Of a DNA stretch of 25,544 nucleotides, positions 24,401-25,544 are shown piece by piece (position 1 is the stretch's first letter; every line of letters starts with the position of its first letter). The notes under the pieces were generated by a model. The model was not told where the DNA came from, did not search any database, and saw only the letters and a list, made by a program, of their open reading frames with translations. The stretch comes from a virus: IMG/VR virus record IMGVR_UViG_3300044618_000144, positions 1 to 25,544 of that record. The stretch is one strand, 5' to 3'. The position numbers and the translations under genes were made by a program.

Positions 24401-25544
24401 AGGTGTTTTAATGGAAACAACAGGTAAAAGAAAATCAAATCAATATATCAGTCTTGATTTTGATGCTAATAATGCAAAAGCTTTAAAGGCTGCACTTGTT
24501 GATATTAATACTGCTTCAGCTATTAGACAAGTTGATGGATTTATGAAATCTAATTCATTCAAGCAATTAATTCCTGATTCAGATGATAGAAAAATAATTG
24601 AGAGAAGAATAAGTACATATATAAGAAGAGCGAAAGGTAAAAATATTGTACCGTCTGATACAATGCAAGATGTTGAGAGATTTGGAAACTTTATAACTGC
24701 TCTTGGTGTAGGTAAGGCATTAGGTGGTGTAAGTCAAGCTGTAACTCAGACAATCCCAGTTATGCTTAGTACTGCTGCAAATACAAGTAGATTTGATATT
24801 GCTGACGCTGAATTTAATGCGTGGTTAGATGATTTGGGTGTATCTACATCAAATCGTGGATTAGAATCACAAACAACAGTAGAATCAATTGATAGAAAAC
24901 TAGAGGCATCAAATGGAAATACACAAAAAATAATAAAAGGAGTTGAAGAATTAAGTCAATTTTACTTAAAAATATTCTTATCAAAACCTGATGTTTTTGT
25001 TGCTCGTTCAGCATTTAAGTCATACTACTTGCAAAATTTAAAGCGTAGAGGAATAAGCACTGATATTGATTGGAAAACACATAAGCCAGATATGGAAGCA
25101 GCTGAATATGCTGACGCTATGGTTAATAGACAGCAGAACGTATCTGATCCATTGTTAGCAGGTGAATTCTTAGCTAGTGATGAACCTATGAGAAAAATAA
25201 GCAGAAAGGGAGTTTTCCCATTTGCTTCATTTATTTTGAATCAAAAAGCAAGGATGTATAACGACCTTAGCACAGTTTTTAGTGATACTGCAACAAAAGA
25301 AGATAAGATAGCGGCGGCTAAATCTTTGGCAGGTCTTGCAGTTGAATTAGCTGCATTTCAATTAATTGGTTTTGGAATAAGAAGATTATATGATTCAATT
25401 GCAGCTTCATTATTAGGAGATGATGACGATGAGGAAGCAAAGAAAAAGAAAATGATTAACGCTACTAAATATCCAATTAAAAGTATTGTTAATGATATTG
25501 TATCTCCTTTACCTGGAATGACTGACAAATATGTAACATGGGGA
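18492..25544 (+). CDS. Giant polyvalent internal virion protein with ParB/DdrB-like domain (3' end outside window)
   Basis: One frame is open from ATG 18492 to the right edge: 2351 codons with no stop. Residues 7-31 are a tandem repeat (KPVIVQDDGIN / KPVIVADDGIN). Hydrophobic Gly/Ala segments lie at about 585-615 and 640-672, a charged helix at about 692-797, and a low-complexity acidic linker at about 797-862. About 895-1085 resembles a ParB/DdrB-like domain (VYDGNNRTMSRQLAA, Y974-R979). About 1292-1375 and 1400-1540 recall helical segments of large phage 'polyvalent' proteins. The C-terminal region has GVFPFASFILNQ (2240-2251) and a hydrophobic stretch at about 2275-2308. Such proteins are packed in the capsid and injected with DNA to act early in the host. 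I see no polymerase signature. A separate out-of-frame gene overlaps the linker. Confidence 0.85.
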   Translation, partial: MPNEIKPVIVQDDGINRSIKPVIVADDGINKVKKKEVSQSTQKNGAISSEASKTENQKRSESLSSVNRWANVTEPKATPSKYKTDDYIDVIENKPLKKKKVVSVKPDQYVPEVKVTEIDAPTEKEAEIMMEEDFGRKEFDAYQNINKIDKNIAFKTEDEAVKELREKFKGSGFIFETTGAGNKIKISTSTNGGLTTINSKEFELVPSALYGQSQTGMPIAQSEDLNRLSNDKYNEIVDFMSKSILKKTDKDFLKKDVKDYGQLVNLMADNPYKYGEEFLNQYDTDRWFDNQYKDLVIESKSLKRDEDQLLAQYDEFIKNPTSPEQEAELKNKINSLDERKNILKSKYDDLGRLNDKLKVSSAVYYKNKEKQGNTLGLISRNVASGLFNMGKAVTGITADVMPYVLPEGSLMPDVQREKLKASGMTDNEIKDYASKQLRKQIVPEIGKGLVDLVSFGTTDEYIKSKDRSDLEKVVSFLSESIGTALSGGGNPALQKVAFFSQSYNAIEDEMNSSQFDGLNQFEKKLISVPYAMTIGALENLGFKFTTGATKSPLFNKFVNNIVFRTFSNLPKNASATLMQNELKRNTAAMLANAGLRIVGGALVEGAVEGTQQLDEIAIKNISNAITDKDYFQDVPDITTAKGINQAIGVAATDAYYGALGGLIMSSGSESVSAIRDGYSNKKSDDDFAVFSNSLKDNNLRSSIESDIKSKIVSGDITKEEAKAQIESMNKSYSILQAIPDNLSLRDQRDSFNLILEKQKIQKEIEGKDPALVAAQTDRVNEINDELKIISKNAVKESTKPVEEVTAEGGGVQYQGVEEGQPEIREGERAVGETAQPETDLGNRPVEGRGIQEEVTPVGEVSLPTDEIGRSVGSKEYKAGVNQKKGRSITRTTPDGTKIRGTFKIVPASELIPSHNPNTFSKNESFPQNKEGRTINDRDYETDKPAQSQVIDIAQNIDERAVSQTPIVSKEGIVYDGNNRTMSRQLAAQNKTDQEYIQSLKDQADMYGLTEDDVNLIENPTLVFEVEENLPFDTKTMAMFNKQEKKAQGPLQRAVAISKRISDRAKRQLAELYEGVEVPSDVTSDPKNMKQAIDVLIQEGLIQTVEIPRYVDKNVATPDGISFLEGVVMAASLNENSIRELSVPGMGDIKKVILKNIVGLMQNSAKGSDSLTKEIAGAIQIIQKAKASKMYVEDYLSQYDMFGENQYTVGEMSMALLLDTKKPTIFKNFLTNYNENVGVENIFGEDTSKEAILNNTISELISDYGKIKENLEVIAAERAKQVVESTEEVKPAETIEEVKKLDVTDKTNLQKVQSFLDKLDNDLDKFGKETLGVNLPVAVAKAVVKTLKALVNAGVSLEQALKQAAEIHNVSEVDIVDSFEKIRKKESEASKAAKKISKPIKKKVTVNEYTALKDQIRLEARAARDAKGDLNTKRKALATAISGMVNTGKIKTTQASVLIKRISNLNLDNPVMVERFVNYAERVFEKADYQQTLDNAFSIRKSIRKALKTDNQAEVVGMAKEFAKIDPSMVEDIDAYLEIADKVKNAVKPSRTKGEEVVLKQAANISEISEYSKKEIERQEQIKADEFFAAYNEVEGLSKDMSLKEMKDIINSLKENPEAEPDKQGKVMDFLKEKMSKMSDTLQSMFKDGIDPMTGEKIEIDEKQKELIGRALKIDLNEMSIREAIKIVEGVDNFLTNQITSGLEASVSSYEGAMNNKQLVQKGFKAKSLKFLKSGKIGRGYTEQLFSLPLMIEKMFGGINKSIEVMNKWGLSKLINGVNKANKQFSTIIDSYTKQPFYSTKNALGVYVMNKGFMDAENVYERAMIAELKRSIFGTEAEMKTEFENRVKILKDSIDLLIEEGNSKEKKMGELYKKVYNKLNVDSMDMSVIESNASDNNLASVNWWINEWSKYKPELFDVSLSVYNTMLTADLNYTTRTLKNLSSKDTGLDENLVSQNGAFTSSLNNIDKNKSGVLMETTGKRKSNQYISLDFDANNAKALKAALVDINTASAIRQVDGFMKSNSFKQLIPDSDDRKIIERRISTYIRRAKGKNIVPSDTMQDVERFGNFITALGVGKALGGVSQAVTQTIPVMLSTAANTSRFDIADAEFNAWLDDLGVSTSNRGLESQTTVESIDRKLEASNGNTQKIIKGVEELSQFYLKIFLSKPDVFVARSAFKSYYLQNLKRRGISTDIDWKTHKPDMEAAEYADAMVNRQQNVSDPLLAGEFLASDEPMRKISRKGVFPFASFILNQKARMYNDLSTVFSDTATKEDKIAAAKSLAGLAVELAAFQLIGFGIRRLYDSIAASLLGDDDDEEAKKKKMINATKYPIKSIVNDIVSPLPGMTDKYVTWG
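20866..21054 (+). CDS. Nested small basic protein, out of frame inside the giant gene
   Basis: A 62-aa reading frame in the +1 frame relative to the giant gene. The protein (MPLKKAQNQSKKSQQKAVAF, then NIRELKKDN, and LAIALSKAGVSKKK at the end) strongly resembles a small basic phage family that I recall as MPLKKGxSxKAVSxNIxxLxxEG...KQAxAIALSxAGxSKKK, of unknown function. Lys/Arg/Gln dominate, and it could bind nucleic acid. The ATG follows AAGTAAAA, the same A-rich start style as other genes. Third positions are about 77% G/C (47 of 61 codons), very unlike its neighbours. The host frame here is only an acidic low-complexity linker (797-862). That pattern favours a real overlapping or overprinted gene over a chance frame. 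Expression is unproven. Confidence 0.65.
   Translation: MPLKKAQNQSKKSQQKAVAFNIRELKKDNLKSGKERGQSGKPRSQKQILAIALSKAGVSKKK

Noticed and set aside
24439-24480. LDFDANN in the giant protein as an RNA polymerase catalytic motif (crAss-like virion polymerase)
   Set aside because: The expected DxDxD/DFDGD-type triad is missing and the surroundings are ordinary helical sequence.
1-25544. tRNA genes, CRISPR arrays, insertion sequences, integrase or attachment sites
   Set aside because: I looked on both strands and found no cloverleaf-like segments, spaced repeat arrays, transposase/integrase motifs or att-like repeats.

Overview
The window is part of a tailed-phage (or prophage) genome. All sixteen genes called here lie on the plus strand and are tightly packed in the classic virion-morphogenesis order. 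The DNA is AT-rich. Start codons lack Shine-Dalgarno sequences and instead sit behind A-rich leaders (A at -3 in most). Several gene boundaries carry TAnnTTTG motifs, the -7 promoter element of Bacteroidota. Protein resemblances, recalled from family knowledge and not from a search, point to a podovirus of the crAss-like type (Crassvirales or a related aquatic lineage) infecting a Bacteroidota host. No replication, lysis or integration genes are visible.

Layout. Positions 1-2490 hold the end of a probable small terminase gene and the large terminase. Positions 2490-5604 hold the portal and a conserved protein of unknown function. A structured 225-bp intergenic region (5605-5829), ending in a promoter-like box, leads to a scaffold-like gene and the major capsid protein, closed by a strong terminator at about 8365-8403. 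Next come a conserved 259-aa protein and a small Ala/Thr-rich protein that forms its own promoter-gene-terminator cassette (9204-9609). The neck and tail genes follow (9626-16294): a ring protein, a P22 gp4-like tail adaptor, and a tail stabilization/'muzzle' protein split over two genes. The last block (16322-25544) encodes probable internal or ejected virion proteins of 211 aa, 505 aa and a giant protein of more than 2351 aa that runs off the right edge.

How they work together: the terminases package DNA through the portal; scaffold and capsid proteins build the head; ring, adaptor and muzzle proteins make the neck and short tail; the internal proteins are probably packed in the capsid and ejected with the DNA. 

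The most notable observations are: (i) a 62-aa gene at 20866-21054, nested out of frame inside the giant gene, which resembles a small basic phage family and coincides with a GC-rich island; (ii) the muzzle gene split in two, with a BACON-like domain ending the first part and a separate Cys/Trp-rich module starting the second; (iii) a repeat-dense intergenic region with two inverted repeats of identical geometry that can pair in alternative ways; and (iv) a terminator-promoter junction that may yield a leaderless mRNA. All family assignments were made by eye and need homology searches to confirm.
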